NCBI RefSeq assembly: GCF_029937755.1
Contig: NZ_JAPYPG010000004.1
Span: forward strand, 310,001-374,000
Source of the DNA: Henriciella sp.
GTDB lineage: Bacteria > Pseudomonadota > Alphaproteobacteria > Caulobacterales > Hyphomonadaceae
Length of the DNA stretch: 64,000 bases
Direction of reading: 5' to 3'
The notes below the pieces were generated by a model, which saw nothing but the letters and a program-made list of their open reading frames with translations, did not search any database and had not been told where the DNA came from. Shown piece after piece: positions 10,093 through 18,859 of the stretch; the first letter of the stretch is position 1, and the number at the start of each line of letters is the position of its first letter. The position numbers and the translations under genes were made by a program.

Positions 10093-11028
10093 TCAGTCCT
10101 TCTCGCCGTCCTTGTTGCGGCCGAAATTGGTTTCGTCGGTATCCTGCCCGGCCTCGATGATGGCCTTGCGGATACCCCGGGCGCGCTCGAACTCCTGCAT
10201 GAGCATCTCGCCATCGCCCCAGCGGATCGCCCGCTGCAGGGCAGCCAGGTCCTCACTGAACCGGCCAAGCGTTTCGAGGACGGCATCCTTGTTGTTGAGG
10301 AAGACGTCGCGCCACATGGTGGGGTCGGAGGCGGCAATCCGGGTGAAATCCCGAAAACCGCCAGCCGAATATTTGACGACTTCGCCCTCGCCGACACTTT
10401 CCATGTCGTAGGCGGTGGAGACGATATTGTAGGCGATGAGGTGCGGCAGGTGTGATGTGATCGCCAGCACGCGGTCATGACGGGCGGCCTCCATGATCTC
10501 GACCCTTGCCCCCAGCATCTCCCAGAAGCTCGCCAGCCGGTCGACCGCTGAATTATAGGGCTCTTCCTGCTGCGGTAGCGGCGTGAGGATGTGCCAGGCC
10601 TTGCGAAACAGCGTCGCGAAGCCAGCCTCCGGCCCGGACTTCTCCGTACCGGCAATCGGGTGGCCAGGAATGAGGTGGACACCGGCGGGACACTGCTCGA
10701 GCATGGCTTCGAGCGCCCTTTCCTTCACCGACCCGACATCCGTGAGAATAGCGCCCTCTTTCAGATAGGCCGCCAGCGCCTTGCTTGTCTCCCCGATCGC
10801 ACCAACAGGGACGCAGAGAATGACGCAGTCTGCTCCGGAGCAGGCCGTTTCCAGTGTGTCGGCCACGTCGCCGAGTTCCAGAGCGGCGGCCCGCTTTCGG
10901 ACATCCTCGCTGCTGTCATACAAGACCACTGTCTTTGCTGCGCGAAACTCGCGCGCGGCCAGGGCCAGGGATGACCCGATCAGGCCCGCGCCGATGATCG
11001 CAATGCGGTCAAACACGGGCCCCGGCAT
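10093..11028 (-). CDS. tyrA: Prephenate/arogenate (cyclohexadienyl) dehydrogenase
   Basis: This enzyme oxidatively decarboxylates prephenate (or arogenate) with NAD(P)+ on the way to tyrosine. The 311-residue protein has the N-terminal Rossmann motif IAIIGAGLIGSSLALA, TDVGSVKE, and the catalytic IPGHPIAGTEKSG containing the conserved His. There is no fused chorismate mutase domain, so it is the monofunctional TyrA/TyrC type. It starts just after hisC on the same strand (hisC stop at 11032, tyrA ATG ending at 11028), so the two are co-transcribed and probably translationally coupled. The polar C-terminus (FGRNKDGEKD) is ordinary. Confidence 0.94.
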   Translation of the reverse strand: MPGPVFDRIAIIGAGLIGSSLALAAREFRAAKTVVLYDSSEDVRKRAAALELGDVADTLETACSGADCVILCVPVGAIGETSKALAAYLKEGAILTDVGSVKERALEAMLEQCPAGVHLIPGHPIAGTEKSGPEAGFATLFRKAWHILTPLPQQEEPYNSAVDRLASFWEMLGARVEIMEAARHDRVLAITSHLPHLIAYNIVSTAYDMESVGEGEVVKYSAGGFRDFTRIAASDPTMWRDVFLNNKDAVLETLGRFSEDLAALQRAIRWGDGEMLMQEFERARGIRKAIIEAGQDTDETNFGRNKDGEKD

Positions 11029-11031
11029 GGC

Positions 11032-12120
11032 TCAACCTGCCTTAGCGAAAGCGTCGAAAGCCTCAAGGACCTCGTCATTGGCTTCTTTCGTGCCAATGGT
11101 GAGCCGCATGCATTTCCGCAAGCCGTAAGCTTTCATGTCGCGAATAACGATCCCGCGCGAACGCAGGAAGGCATCGGCATCATCTGCGCGCTTGCCATCG
11201 CGATCCTCGAACTCGATCAACAGGAAGTTGGCGACCGAGGGATAGACCTTGTAGCCCATCGCCTCGAGTGTAGGCTTCAGACGGTCGAGTTCGCCATTAT
11301 TGTGATCGGCGGAATGGGAGACGAACTCGTCGTCCGCAAGTGCTGCGATGGCGGCCGCCTGCCCGACAGAGGTAACGTTGAACGGCCCGCGCACCCGGTG
11401 CAGTGCGTCGATAACGCTTTCCGGCCCGTACGCCCAACCCACACGAAGCCCGGCAAGGCCATGGATCTTGGAGAAGGTACGCGTCACGAGCACGTTCGGC
11501 TCCTCGCCCGCCATCTCCATGCCTGCCGCATAATCGTTCTGACGGACATATTCGGCGTACGCTCCGTCGAGGACCAGAAGAATGTCATCCCGCAGCCCCT
11601 TGTGGAGGCGTTTGACCTCCTCATACGGGATATAGGAGCCGGTCGGATTGTTCGGATTGGCCAGGAAGACAATCTTCGTCCTGTCTGTCACCCGCTCAAG
11701 CATCGCATCGACGTCTGCGGTCAGGTTCTTCTCCGGCGCGCTGATACACTTTGCGCCAGCCTGCTGGGCGACGAGTTTGTAGACCAGGAAACCGTGCTGG
11801 GACTGGATGATTTCGTCGCCGGGCTGCAGATAGGCGCGGCCGAGCAGCTGGAAGATCTCATCCGATCCTGCACCGCAGACGATGCGGCCCGCATCAATGC
11901 CATACTTCTTCGCGAGCGCCTCGCGCAGCGCGAACGCCGACCCATCGGGGTAGAGTTCAAGGTGCTCAGCGGCCTTGGCCAGTGCCGTGCGAGCCGCCTG
12001 GCTGCTGCCAAGCGGGTTCTCATTCGACGACAGTTTCCAGCCATGATCGAGCTTCTGGCCGCCCTTGTAAGGCGTAATCTCGAGAATGTTCGCTAGCGGC
12101 TTAGGCCCGGTCATTCGCAT
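11032..12120 (-). CDS. hisC: Histidinol-phosphate / aromatic aminotransferase
   Basis: A PLP aminotransferase of fold type I that converts imidazole-acetol phosphate to histidinol phosphate; alphaproteobacterial copies beside tyrA may also transaminate aromatic keto acids. Key features are LSSNENPLG, NPNNPTGSY, LDGAYAEY and the PLP lysine in TRTFSKIHGLAGLRVGWAYG. I chose the ATG at 12120 because AAGGAG lies just upstream, with a second ATG two codons later equally possible; the frame is open to 12171. Position in front of tyrA suggests a role in Tyr/Phe synthesis as well as, or instead of, His synthesis. The gene is divergent from metX. Confidence 0.93.
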   Translation of the reverse strand: MRMTGPKPLANILEITPYKGGQKLDHGWKLSSNENPLGSSQAARTALAKAAEHLELYPDGSAFALREALAKKYGIDAGRIVCGAGSDEIFQLLGRAYLQPGDEIIQSQHGFLVYKLVAQQAGAKCISAPEKNLTADVDAMLERVTDRTKIVFLANPNNPTGSYIPYEEVKRLHKGLRDDILLVLDGAYAEYVRQNDYAAGMEMAGEEPNVLVTRTFSKIHGLAGLRVGWAYGPESVIDALHRVRGPFNVTSVGQAAAIAALADDEFVSHSADHNNGELDRLKPTLEAMGYKVYPSVANFLLIEFEDRDGKRADDADAFLRSRGIVIRDMKAYGLRKCMRLTIGTKEANDEVLEAFDAFAKAG

Positions 12121-12350
12121 CTGGCTCCTTTGCTTCGCCAACCTCGTGGTCAAAACGCGGCGGAAAATCAAGTCGCCAGATGCGCGCGAGCGGGGTTAAG
12201 CTATGCCTTCAGGAGGATTTCGAGATCCGTGACCAGCTGGCCGGAATGCGTGGCGGTCAGGCCATGCGGCCGTTCCATAGAGAAATCCCTTACGGACCTG
12301 CGCCCTGACCGCTTGACTTCCGCCGCCAGTCCGGACACCTCACGCCTGTT

Positions 12351-13487
12351 ATGCCGGATACAACCCGTGTCTCTCTCAGCGATGTGAAGCAGGTGACATT
12401 GCCAAGCCCGTTACCGCTCGACTGCGGTGAGGAGCTGGAGACCGTGCGAATCGCCTACGAAACTTGGGGCGATCTCAACGAAGATAAGTCGAACGCCATC
12501 CTCGTCTGCCATGCGCTGACCGGCGACCAGTTCGCCGGCTCGCCGAACGTGGTCACGGGCCGCCCAGCCTGGTGGCCTCGCATGATCGGGCCCGGAAAGC
12601 CGATTGATACGAACCGTTTCCATGTCATCGCAACGAATGTTCTCGGCGGCTGCATGGGGACGACGGGACCGGCCTCTCCGGGACCGGACGGCAAGCCCTG
12701 GGGTACACGCTTCCCGGTCATCACCATTGGGGACATGGTGCGCGCCCAGCGCGCCTTTGTTGAGGCTCTCGGCATTGACAGCCTGTTCTCGGTCATGGGT
12801 GGCTCCATGGGTGGCATGCAGGCGCTGGAATGGGCCGTGCAGGCTCCTGAGCAGGTTTTCACCGCTGTCCCCATCGCAACCGCGGCGCGCCATTCGGCCC
12901 AGAACATCGCCTTCTATGAAGTCGGCCGCCAGGCAATCATGGCCGATCAGGACTGGTGCGACGGACACTATCTCGCCGAAGGACGCCGCCCCGGCCGTGG
13001 CCTCGCCATCGCGCGCATGGCCGCTCATATTACCTATGTCTCCGAGTCAGCGCTGAAGCGGAAGTTCGACCGCGGCCTGCAGGACAGGGACCGGGCGAGC
13101 TTCAGCTTCGATGCCGATTTCCAGGTCGAATCCTATCTGCGCTACCAGGGGCATTCCTTCGTCGACCGGTTCGACGCCAATTCCTATCTCTATGTCACGC
13201 GCGCCATGGATTACTTCGACATGGCCGCCCGCCATGACGGACGACTGGCAGATGCGTTCAAGGGCACACCCGTCCGCTTCTGCCTCTTCTCCTTCACGTC
13301 AGACTGGCACTATCCACCGCAAGCGAGCCGCGAGATCACCAGAGCGCTGGCAGCAGCCGGCGCCGAGGTCAGCTATCTCGAGATCGAGAGTGACAAGGGC
13401 CATGACGCCTTCCTTCTCGAAGAGCCTGTCTATGAGGATGCCCTGGCCGGCTTCCTGTCGGCCAATGCCGATCTGAGGGGCATCTGA
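12351..13487 (+). CDS. metX: Homoserine O-acyltransferase MetX
   Basis: MetX activates L-homoserine by acylation for methionine synthesis. The 378-residue alpha/beta hydrolase-fold protein has [23 protein letters not shown], the nucleophile elbow [13 protein letters not shown] (Ser152), and late DWHYPP and [10 protein letters not shown], the last with the catalytic His. Whether it uses acetyl-CoA or succinyl-CoA cannot be read reliably from family membership; MetX enzymes paired with MetW are often succinyltransferases. The stop overlaps the metW start (TGATG), so translation is coupled. The 230-base gap to hisC holds its promoter; I looked there for a SAM riboswitch and found none that fits. 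Confidence 0.95.
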   Translation: MPDTTRVSLSDVKQVTLPSPLPLDCGEELETVRIAYETWGDLNEDKSNAILVCHALTGDQFAGSPNVVTGRPAWWPRMIGPGKPIDTNRFHVIATNVLGGCMGTTGPASPGPDGKPWGTRFPVITIGDMVRAQRAFVEALGIDSLFSVMGGSMGGMQALEWAVQAPEQVFTAVPIATAARHSAQNIAFYEVGRQAIMADQDWCDGHYLAEGRRPGRGLAIARMAAHITYVSESALKRKFDRGLQDRDRASFSFDADFQVESYLRYQGHSFVDRFDANSYLYVTRAMDYFDMAARHDGRLADAFKGTPVRFCLFSFTSDWHYPPQASREITRALAAAGAEVSYLEIESDKGHDAFLLEEPVYEDALAGFLSANADLRGI

Positions 13488-14092
13488 TGAACGAGGCCCG
13501 TCAGATCCGTGCCGATCACCTGGCGATCGCCACGCGCGTCCCACAGGGCGTCCGCGTCCTTGATGTCGGCTGCGGCAATGGAGACCTGCTCGCCCTCCTG
13601 AAGAGCGAAAAAGGTGTGAACGCCCGGGGGCTCGAATTGTCGCCGGAGGAGGCCGGGGTCGCGCTGGCACGGGGGCTGTCGGTCATTCAGGGGGATGCCG
13701 ACAGCGATCTCGAAGTCTTCCCTGACAATGGCTTCGATGTGGCCATTCTGTCGAAAGCGATCCAGCAGATGCGCAGGCCGGTCTTTGTCCTGCAGGAACT
13801 GGCCCGCATCGCGCCGGAGATGATCGTGTCCTTCCGAAATTTCGGGCTCTGGCAGCGGCGCTTCTCTCTGGTCACATCAGGGCGCATGCCGGGACATCGA
13901 GACTGGCATCATGAAGGCGCCCTTCATCCATCAACCGCCCGTGACATGATCGACCTGACCAGTGCGCTGGGCCTGGAAACCGTCGCCATGGCGCCGATGC
14001 GCGGCGACCATGTGGGCGCCTTCCGCCGCACGGGCCTTTCCCGCCTGAACTGGGGCGCAGACGAAGTTATCCTGCACCTGCGTCGGAGCTGA
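13487..14092 (+). CDS. metW: Methionine biosynthesis protein MetW
   Basis: MetW is a SAM-methyltransferase-fold protein required with some MetX enzymes for homoserine acylation; it may act as a partner or regulator instead of a methyltransferase. The 201 residues carry a class I motif VLDVGCGNGDLLALL, then GLELSPEE, and the MetW-typical SFRNFGLWQRR and LTSGRMP-like segment (VTSGRMPGHRDWHHE). The ATG overlaps the metX stop by one base, so it is made from the same mRNA. A bidirectional hairpin terminator follows after 30 bases. Confidence 0.94.
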   Translation: MNEARQIRADHLAIATRVPQGVRVLDVGCGNGDLLALLKSEKGVNARGLELSPEEAGVALARGLSVIQGDADSDLEVFPDNGFDVAILSKAIQQMRRPVFVLQELARIAPEMIVSFRNFGLWQRRFSLVTSGRMPGHRDWHHEGALHPSTARDMIDLTSALGLETVAMAPMRGDHVGAFRRTGLSRLNWGADEVILHLRRS

Positions 14093-14122
14093 TCTCGTTC
14101 AGTTATTTGTAGTGAGACATGA

Positions 14123-14158
14123 AAAAGCCGGCTGGGCCCTGACCCCCAGCCGGCTTTT
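14123..14158. terminator. Bidirectional terminator between metW and the PII gene
   Basis: A 14-base arm AAAAGCCGGCTGGG (14123-14136) pairs perfectly with CCCAGCCGGCTTTT (14145-14158) around an 8-base loop. The A-run on one side and the T-run on the other let the same hairpin end transcripts from both directions: metX-metW on the plus strand and the PII gene on the minus strand. Confidence 0.9.
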
Positions 14159-14184
14159 ATAGCACACTCTCAGAGAGACGTGCT

Positions 14185-14529
14185 TTAGCTTGCGAGCGCT
14201 TGCTCGTTCTTCTCACCCGTACGGATACGGATGACAGAGTCCAGTCCGGAGACGAAAATCTTGCCGTCACCGATGGTGCCTGTGTTGGCAGCAGCAATGA
14301 TGGCTTCGGACAGGCGGTCCACATCGTCTCCGCCGCATGCCACTTCCACTTTTACTTTAGGAAGCAGGCGTACTTCGTATTCAGCGCCGCGATAGACTTC
14401 GGTCTTCCCCTGCTGCCTGCCATATCCGCGGACTTCCGAGACAGTCAGACCGGCGACACCGGCTTCGCTCAGAGCGTCAATAACGGCATCAAGCCGGCTT
14501 GGCTTGAAAATGGCGGTAATAAGTTTCAT
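14185..14529 (-). CDS. P-II family nitrogen regulatory protein, unlinked to glnA or amtB
   Basis: A 114-residue PII signal protein, which senses 2-oxoglutarate and ATP/ADP and controls nitrogen enzymes and transporters. The T-loop has the uridylylation signature YRGAEY, the B-loop is TGTIGDGKIFV, and the C-loop end is VIRIRTGEKNE, so all three loops are intact. It is somewhat diverged (MKLITAIFKPSRLDAV; VEVACGGDD), and neither glnA nor amtB is adjacent. I start at the Met of MKLIT at 14529; six residues upstream are in frame. The stop of the upstream methyltransferase lies only 5 bases before this start, so the two are probably co-transcribed. Confidence 0.92.
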   Translation of the reverse strand: MKLITAIFKPSRLDAVIDALSEAGVAGLTVSEVRGYGRQQGKTEVYRGAEYEVRLLPKVKVEVACGGDDVDRLSEAIIAAANTGTIGDGKIFVSGLDSVIRIRTGEKNEQALAS

Positions 14530-14534
14530 GGCCC

Positions 14535-15368
14535 CTAAGCCTCCCAATCTGCAACATTTTGATCAAAGCGCGCCGCCTCTGGGCGGTCAACGCGCGAATT
14601 CCGGTGTTTTTCAACGCTTTTCACCTCTGCCTCTTTTCTAGGCAGTTGTGCCACTCCTTTGCGCCCGGGCGTCAAACTCGTAACCGGTGCAGCTGCGCCG
14701 CCTCCGGGACGAGCATACAGTCTCTTGACCGCTTCGACCATAACCACGCCGCCCAGACCAGGAGCGAATAACTCACCGAACCGTTCCCAGCCCTCCGCTC
14801 CGGACGAAAACGGGTCCCAGCTGACCGGCGGCATATGGACCGCCGTTGTACTGGCTGTCACCTGGAAAAGATGATCTCCGAGATAGGCAATGAGCTGGCG
14901 CCGGGTCCAGGGCCGGCCATGACCAAATGGTGTGTTTTCGAAAAGCGACCAGAGCCCCTTGCGATTGGCAACCGCGACCAGCATCCGCCCTTCTGGGGCG
15001 AGCAAACGCCACGCCTCACGCAGGACCGCACGTGGGCTATCGGCCTCTTCTATCGCGTGCAGCAGGATGATCCGTTCGAAAGCCCCGTCGCCAAAAGGGA
15101 GCCGGTCTTCCTCCGCAATACAGGTCGAGACGCCCCGCTCGGTCGCAGACCAGGGGGGCCGAGACGATATATGCGGCGTGGTGGAAACGCATGTCTTCGC
15201 CGTTCCGGCATAGCCGAGCAGGAGCGGTTGGGCGTATCCCATGCCGAGAACGTTGAGCTCTGAACAATCCCCCCACAGGTCTCCCATCCGCTTCATAAGC
15301 AGGAAGACAACCGCCTCTCCGAGGCGGCTGCCATAGAACCCTTCGAGATCGCTTGCGGCCAGTCTCAT
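14535..15368 (-). CDS. Class I SAM-dependent methyltransferase-like protein
   Basis: A 277-residue protein with a methyltransferase type 11 layout: a loop VLGMGYAQPLL where motif I is expected, DRLPFGDGAFERIILLHAIEEAD (motif IV region), and LREAWRLLAPEGRMLVAV. The glycine-rich SAM loop is unusually weak (GMGYAQP instead of GxGxG), so activity is uncertain. It is divergent from gloB and upstream of the PII gene. In alphaproteobacteria this type of gene is often found beside gloB, which supports the call. The C-terminal 50 residues are basic and low complexity. Substrate unknown. Confidence 0.78.
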   Translation of the reverse strand: MRLAASDLEGFYGSRLGEAVVFLLMKRMGDLWGDCSELNVLGMGYAQPLLLGYAGTAKTCVSTTPHISSRPPWSATERGVSTCIAEEDRLPFGDGAFERIILLHAIEEADSPRAVLREAWRLLAPEGRMLVAVANRKGLWSLFENTPFGHGRPWTRRQLIAYLGDHLFQVTASTTAVHMPPVSWDPFSSGAEGWERFGELFAPGLGGVVMVEAVKRLYARPGGGAAAPVTSLTPGRKGVAQLPRKEAEVKSVEKHRNSRVDRPEAARFDQNVADWEA

Positions 15369-15413
15369 GAAAAACCCTTGTTTCGCCGACGCGTCATAGC
15401 TTTAAATGGGGCT

Positions 15414-16175
15414 ATGCTCGATATTCACCAGTTTCCATGCCTGAATGACAATTACGGCTTTCTTGTCCATGACCGCGAAAGTGGCATGACAGTCGCCATC
15501 GATACGCCTGATGGCGACAAGTATCTCGACGAGGCCAAAGCGCTCGGCTGGACAATTGATGCCATCTGGAACACCCACTGGCATCCAGACCATGCCGGCG
15601 GCAACCTCAAGATCAAGGACGCCACCGGTTGCCGGATTATCGGTCCGGCCGGCGAGGCCGAAAAAATTCCCGGGATCGATCACCCGTTGCGCGGCGGCGA
15701 CACGTTGAAGCTCGGCGAACTGACGGTTCATGTCCTCGATGTTCCTGGCCACACGCTCGGCCATATCGCCTATCACATCCCTGAAGCGAAAGTCGCCTTT
15801 GTCGGCGATGCGCTTTTTGCGCTTGGGTGCGGCAAGGTTTTCGAGGGCGATGCCAGGATGATGTGGACGAGCCTTGCGCGTCTGAAAACGCTGCCGCCGG
15901 ACACGACGATCTATTGCGCACATGAATACACTGCCGCCAATGCCAAATTCGCCCTCACGGTTGACCCTGAGAACGCAAAACTCGCCGCCTATGCCGAAGA
16001 CGTGAAGATGAGGCGCCGGCGCGGTGACTGGACCGTGCCGACGCTGCTGTCGCGTGAACTGGAGGCCAATCCCTTCCTGCGGGCTGACGACCCGGCCATG
16101 CAAGCCGCCATGGGCCACCCCGGCGACCCGGTTTCGACCTTTGCCGAGATACGTCAGCGCAAGGATACGTTCTAG
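15414..16175 (+). CDS. gloB: Hydroxyacylglutathione hydrolase (glyoxalase II)
   Basis: Glyoxalase II hydrolyses S-lactoylglutathione to D-lactate and glutathione, completing methylglyoxal detoxification. The 253-residue protein has the metallo-beta-lactamase fold with the metal motif THWHPDHAGG (His55, His57, Asp59, His60), VPGHTLGHIAY, FVGDALFALGCG and YCAHEYTAAN, followed by the C-terminal glutathione-binding domain. Length is normal. I use the ATG at 15414 (MLDIHQFPC), where family members begin; the frame is open to 15378. A DUF985 gene follows after 2 bases, so they share a transcript. Confidence 0.94.
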   Translation: MLDIHQFPCLNDNYGFLVHDRESGMTVAIDTPDGDKYLDEAKALGWTIDAIWNTHWHPDHAGGNLKIKDATGCRIIGPAGEAEKIPGIDHPLRGGDTLKLGELTVHVLDVPGHTLGHIAYHIPEAKVAFVGDALFALGCGKVFEGDARMMWTSLARLKTLPPDTTIYCAHEYTAANAKFALTVDPENAKLAAYAEDVKMRRRRGDWTVPTLLSRELEANPFLRADDPAMQAAMGHPGDPVSTFAEIRQRKDTF

Positions 16176-16177
16176 CA

Positions 16178-16618
16178 ATGCCGGGCATTTCCGGCGATCT
16201 TGGCGCAAACGAGATCATCCGCCTGCTGGGCCTGAAACAACACCCCGAAGGCGGGCATTTCGCGGAAGTTTATCGCAGTGAAGGCGAAGGTCGTGCCGCG
16301 TGCACAACCATCTATTACCTGCTCCAGGCAGATGAAGTTTCTGCCTGGCACCGTGTGGACGCTGTCGAAGTCTGGGCGTGGCATGCCGGCGGGCCGCTTT
16401 CACTCACCATAGCTCCGCCTGATGGCAAGAGGGTGCAGGCGAACATGCTGGGCCCCGACCTGCGGGCTCGGCAAATGCCTCACCTCGTTGTTCCGAAAAA
16501 CCATTGGCAGACTGCCGAGAGCCTCGGCGCCTGGACCTTGGTCAGCTGTTTCGTGGCGCCCGGTTTCGAATTTTCCGGATTCGAGCTTGCGCCCGAGGGC
16601 TGGAGGCCCGAAACCTAG
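16178..16618 (+). CDS. DUF985 cupin-fold protein
   Basis: A 146-residue protein of the DUF985 (cupin_5) family. Hallmarks are LGLKQHPEGGHFAEVYRS near the N-terminus, TTIYYLL, SAWHRVDAVEVWAWHAG with the cupin-type His residues, the stretch with PKNHWQTAE, and a C-terminal VAPGFEFSGFELA. Family members have sugar-epimerase-like folds but no settled reaction. It starts 2 bases after gloB, so it is co-transcribed, and an NTF2-like gene follows after 26 bases. I cannot assign a substrate. Confidence 0.88.
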   Translation: MPGISGDLGANEIIRLLGLKQHPEGGHFAEVYRSEGEGRAACTTIYYLLQADEVSAWHRVDAVEVWAWHAGGPLSLTIAPPDGKRVQANMLGPDLRARQMPHLVVPKNHWQTAESLGAWTLVSCFVAPGFEFSGFELAPEGWRPET

Positions 16619-16644
16619 ACCATCTCTCTCACAAGGATTCGGGA

Positions 16645-17019
16645 ATGAGGATTTCGCGGTCTGGGGAATGCGGTAACTCGCCAATAAACGAGTTCATCGA
16701 AGATTTGGCCATCTCACTCGCCGATCGTGATCCGCGTGCTTTCGAAGAGGTCCTGACAGACGACTTTCGCTGGGTGCGCGCGGGCGAAGCTGTCTCACGC
16801 GGCCGGGACGCTTTCCTGCGCTACCTCGCCGATGAAAGTGCGGCTGACGCCATCACCATCTTCCATGTCAGCACAGACGGGCAGACGGGGGCCGTAAACG
16901 GTGAAATCGCCATGCCCGCCACCGATATAGCCTTCTGCCACGTATTCGAATTCGGCAGCGCCGCCGGCAACACCATCAAGACGATTACGAGCTATCTCAT
17001 CCCGCTCGCCTATCGCTAA
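16645..17019 (+). CDS. SnoaL/NTF2-like small protein
   Basis: A 124-residue protein with the NTF2-like pattern: an N-terminal helix FIEDLAISLADRDPRAFEEV, LTDDFRWVRAG, GRDAFLRYLA, and then beta-strands ending in IKTITSYLIPLAYR. SnoaL-like proteins include polyketide cyclases, isomerases and many uncharacterised ligand-binding proteins. I use the ATG at 16645, preceded by AAGGA at 8 bases; the frame runs back to 16504 inside the DUF985 gene. It is probably the third gene of the gloB transcript. Function unknown. Confidence 0.7.
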   Translation: MRISRSGECGNSPINEFIEDLAISLADRDPRAFEEVLTDDFRWVRAGEAVSRGRDAFLRYLADESAADAITIFHVSTDGQTGAVNGEIAMPATDIAFCHVFEFGSAAGNTIKTITSYLIPLAYR

Positions 17020-17034
17020 TCCTGCGCCTCATAC

Positions 17035-17829
17035 TCAACCGGCTGTCAGACCACCATCGATGACCAGTTCGGCGCCGGTCATGTAGCTGCTTTCGTCAGA
17101 CGCCAGGAAAAGCATGCCATTGACGATTTCCTGAATTGATCCCGTGCGCCCGAACGGGACGGCTTCGGCCGTCATGCCGGCAAGCGTCGCATCTCTCGGC
17201 ATATTGTCCTTCATCTCCACGCTGGTGCCGATGAGCGTGTCCCAGATTGCCGTGGAGATGATGCCCGGATGGATCGAATTCACGCGGATCCCGTCTTTCG
17301 CTTCAGCGCATTCGAGTGCCACCGATTTCGTGAAGCTGCGAACGGCTGCTTTCGTCGCGCAGTAGCACGAGAAGTTCGCCGTCGAGCGGATACCCGCAAC
17401 TGATGAGACATTGATGATATTGCCCTTACCCGCTTCCTTCATCAGCGGGAGCGCATGCTTGGTGCCGAGAAAGACGCCATCGACATTCACCGACATCATC
17501 TTCCGCCAGAGGGAAAACTCCATCTCGTGAACTAGTCCGGTCATCCCGATGCCAGCATTGTTTATAAGGACATCGAGGCGGCCATGCCTTTTCCGGATCT
17601 CCTCAATGACGCTGATCCAGTTCACTTCAGACGTGACATCATGTTCGAGAAAGGTCGCCGACCCTCCAGCGCCTTCGATTTCTGAAACAAGGCCTTGTCC
17701 CTCGCCACGCTCAATATCCGTGGCGACGATATGTGCCCCTTCACTCGCAAAGCTGATGGCTGCCTGACGGCCGATCCCCTTCGCGGCACCGGTGATCAAT
17801 ACGACCCTGTCCTTGAAACGCTCCGCCAT
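17035..17829 (-). CDS. Short-chain dehydrogenase/reductase (classical type)
   Basis: A 264-residue classical SDR: VVLITGAAKGIGRQAA (cofactor loop), DVLINNAGIGM, NVSSVAG with the catalytic Ser, CYCATKAAVRSF with Tyr and Lys, and a C-terminal SSYMTGAELVIDGGLTAG. The Asp in VATDIERGEG after beta-2 suggests NAD(H) preference. It resembles the 3-alpha/20-beta-hydroxysteroid dehydrogenase and glucose-1-dehydrogenase-like group, but such names rarely predict substrates. It stands alone, about 100 bases from the HMG-CoA lyase gene, and could belong to the same catabolic set. Substrate unknown. Confidence 0.85.
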   Translation of the reverse strand: MAERFKDRVVLITGAAKGIGRQAAISFASEGAHIVATDIERGEGQGLVSEIEGAGGSATFLEHDVTSEVNWISVIEEIRKRHGRLDVLINNAGIGMTGLVHEMEFSLWRKMMSVNVDGVFLGTKHALPLMKEAGKGNIINVSSVAGIRSTANFSCYCATKAAVRSFTKSVALECAEAKDGIRVNSIHPGIISTAIWDTLIGTSVEMKDNMPRDATLAGMTAEAVPFGRTGSIQEIVNGMLFLASDESSYMTGAELVIDGGLTAG

Positions 17830-17933
17830 GATGGCCCTCCCTTCTCATTCGTCCGTCTGAAAATGACGGATCTCTGAAAGGACTTGAGCGGCGCCGGGTG
17901 CCGGAGGCAAGTCTGACGCTGGGTCATGGCAGT

Positions 17934-18830
17934 CTAGGCCGGGAACGGTCCAGCCTTGCTGAGACTTGAACTAACTTCGTGGCCGAGGACGGTTTCGAGC
18001 CACTTGGCTGTCTCGATGAGTTTAGACAGGTCCAGCCCGGTCTCGAATCCGGAGCGTTCCAGCATGTAGACGACGTCTTCGGTCGCGACATTCCCAGTGG
18101 CCGCTGGCGCAAACGGACAGCCGCCGATACCGCCGCAACTTGCATCGATCACATCGACACCTTCCTCGATGGCGGCCGTCACATTGGCCAGCGCGGCGCC
18201 TCGCGTATCGTGGAAATGCATGCGCAGGAACACATCGGGGGCTTCCATGAGAACGCGCTCGATCAGCGCGCGCACCTGCCATGGCGAAGCGACACCGATG
18301 GTGTCTCCCAGCGCCAGTTCGCCGACGCCTGCGCGCTGCGCACGTGCCGCGAGATTGGCAACAACACCCGGATCAACCTCGCCATCATATGGATCGCCAA
18401 ACGCGACCGAAATCGTGGCCGAGAGCGGCAGGCCGACCTCATGCACGAGAGGCGCGCACTGTTCAAGCATGTCGGCGCTTTCTGACGGGCTCATGCCCTG
18501 GTTGCGCCGGCCGAAGCCCTCTCCGGCGACCAGCACGAAATTGATTTCATCGGCTTTCGCATCAATCGCGCGCCGAACCCCTTTTTCATTAAGCGCCAGG
18601 GCGATGTGGCGGGTCGGCCTGGTGCGGTCGAGACCCATGAAGACTTCAGCGCTATCGGCCATTTTCGGCACGGCCTTGGGCGAAACGAAGCTTCCGGACT
18701 CCATCCGCTTCACACCACAGTCCTGCAGCCGGGCAATGAATTCGAGCTTCTGCTCCGTGCTCAGATTGCCCGGATCATTCTGCAGCCCGTCGCGCGGACC
18801 GACCTCAACAATATCAATGCGTCTTGTCAT
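17934..18830 (-). CDS. mvaB: Hydroxymethylglutaryl-CoA lyase
   Basis: This TIM-barrel enzyme cleaves HMG-CoA to acetyl-CoA and acetoacetate, the last step of leucine breakdown. The 298 residues show EVGPRDGLQN, ESGSFVSPKAVPKMAD, MHFHDTRG with metal-binding His residues, and the active-site loop CGGIGGCPFAPAATGN followed by ATED. All signature residues are present. It is divergent from a CaiB-type CoA-transferase gene with only 29 bases between the two starts. No methylcrotonyl-CoA carboxylase genes lie in the window, so the partner enzymes must be elsewhere, or this copy may act on a related hydroxyacyl-CoA. Confidence 0.94.
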   Translation of the reverse strand: MTRRIDIVEVGPRDGLQNDPGNLSTEQKLEFIARLQDCGVKRMESGSFVSPKAVPKMADSAEVFMGLDRTRPTRHIALALNEKGVRRAIDAKADEINFVLVAGEGFGRRNQGMSPSESADMLEQCAPLVHEVGLPLSATISVAFGDPYDGEVDPGVVANLAARAQRAGVGELALGDTIGVASPWQVRALIERVLMEAPDVFLRMHFHDTRGAALANVTAAIEEGVDVIDASCGGIGGCPFAPAATGNVATEDVVYMLERSGFETGLDLSKLIETAKWLETVLGHEVSSSLSKAGPFPA

Positions 18831-18859
18831 GAAGCCTATCTAATGCTGTTGGAAGTCGG

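Noticed and set aside
12201-12278. A 25-codon minus-strand frame upstream of hisC, considered as a leader peptide
   Set aside because: It has only two His codons, no aromatic run, and no attenuator hairpin with a T-run follows before hisC. Chance frames of this length are common.
12181-12350. SAM riboswitch in front of metX
   Set aside because: The conserved SAM-II pseudoknot words are missing, and no alternative SAM class fits. Only ordinary promoter-sized sequence is seen.
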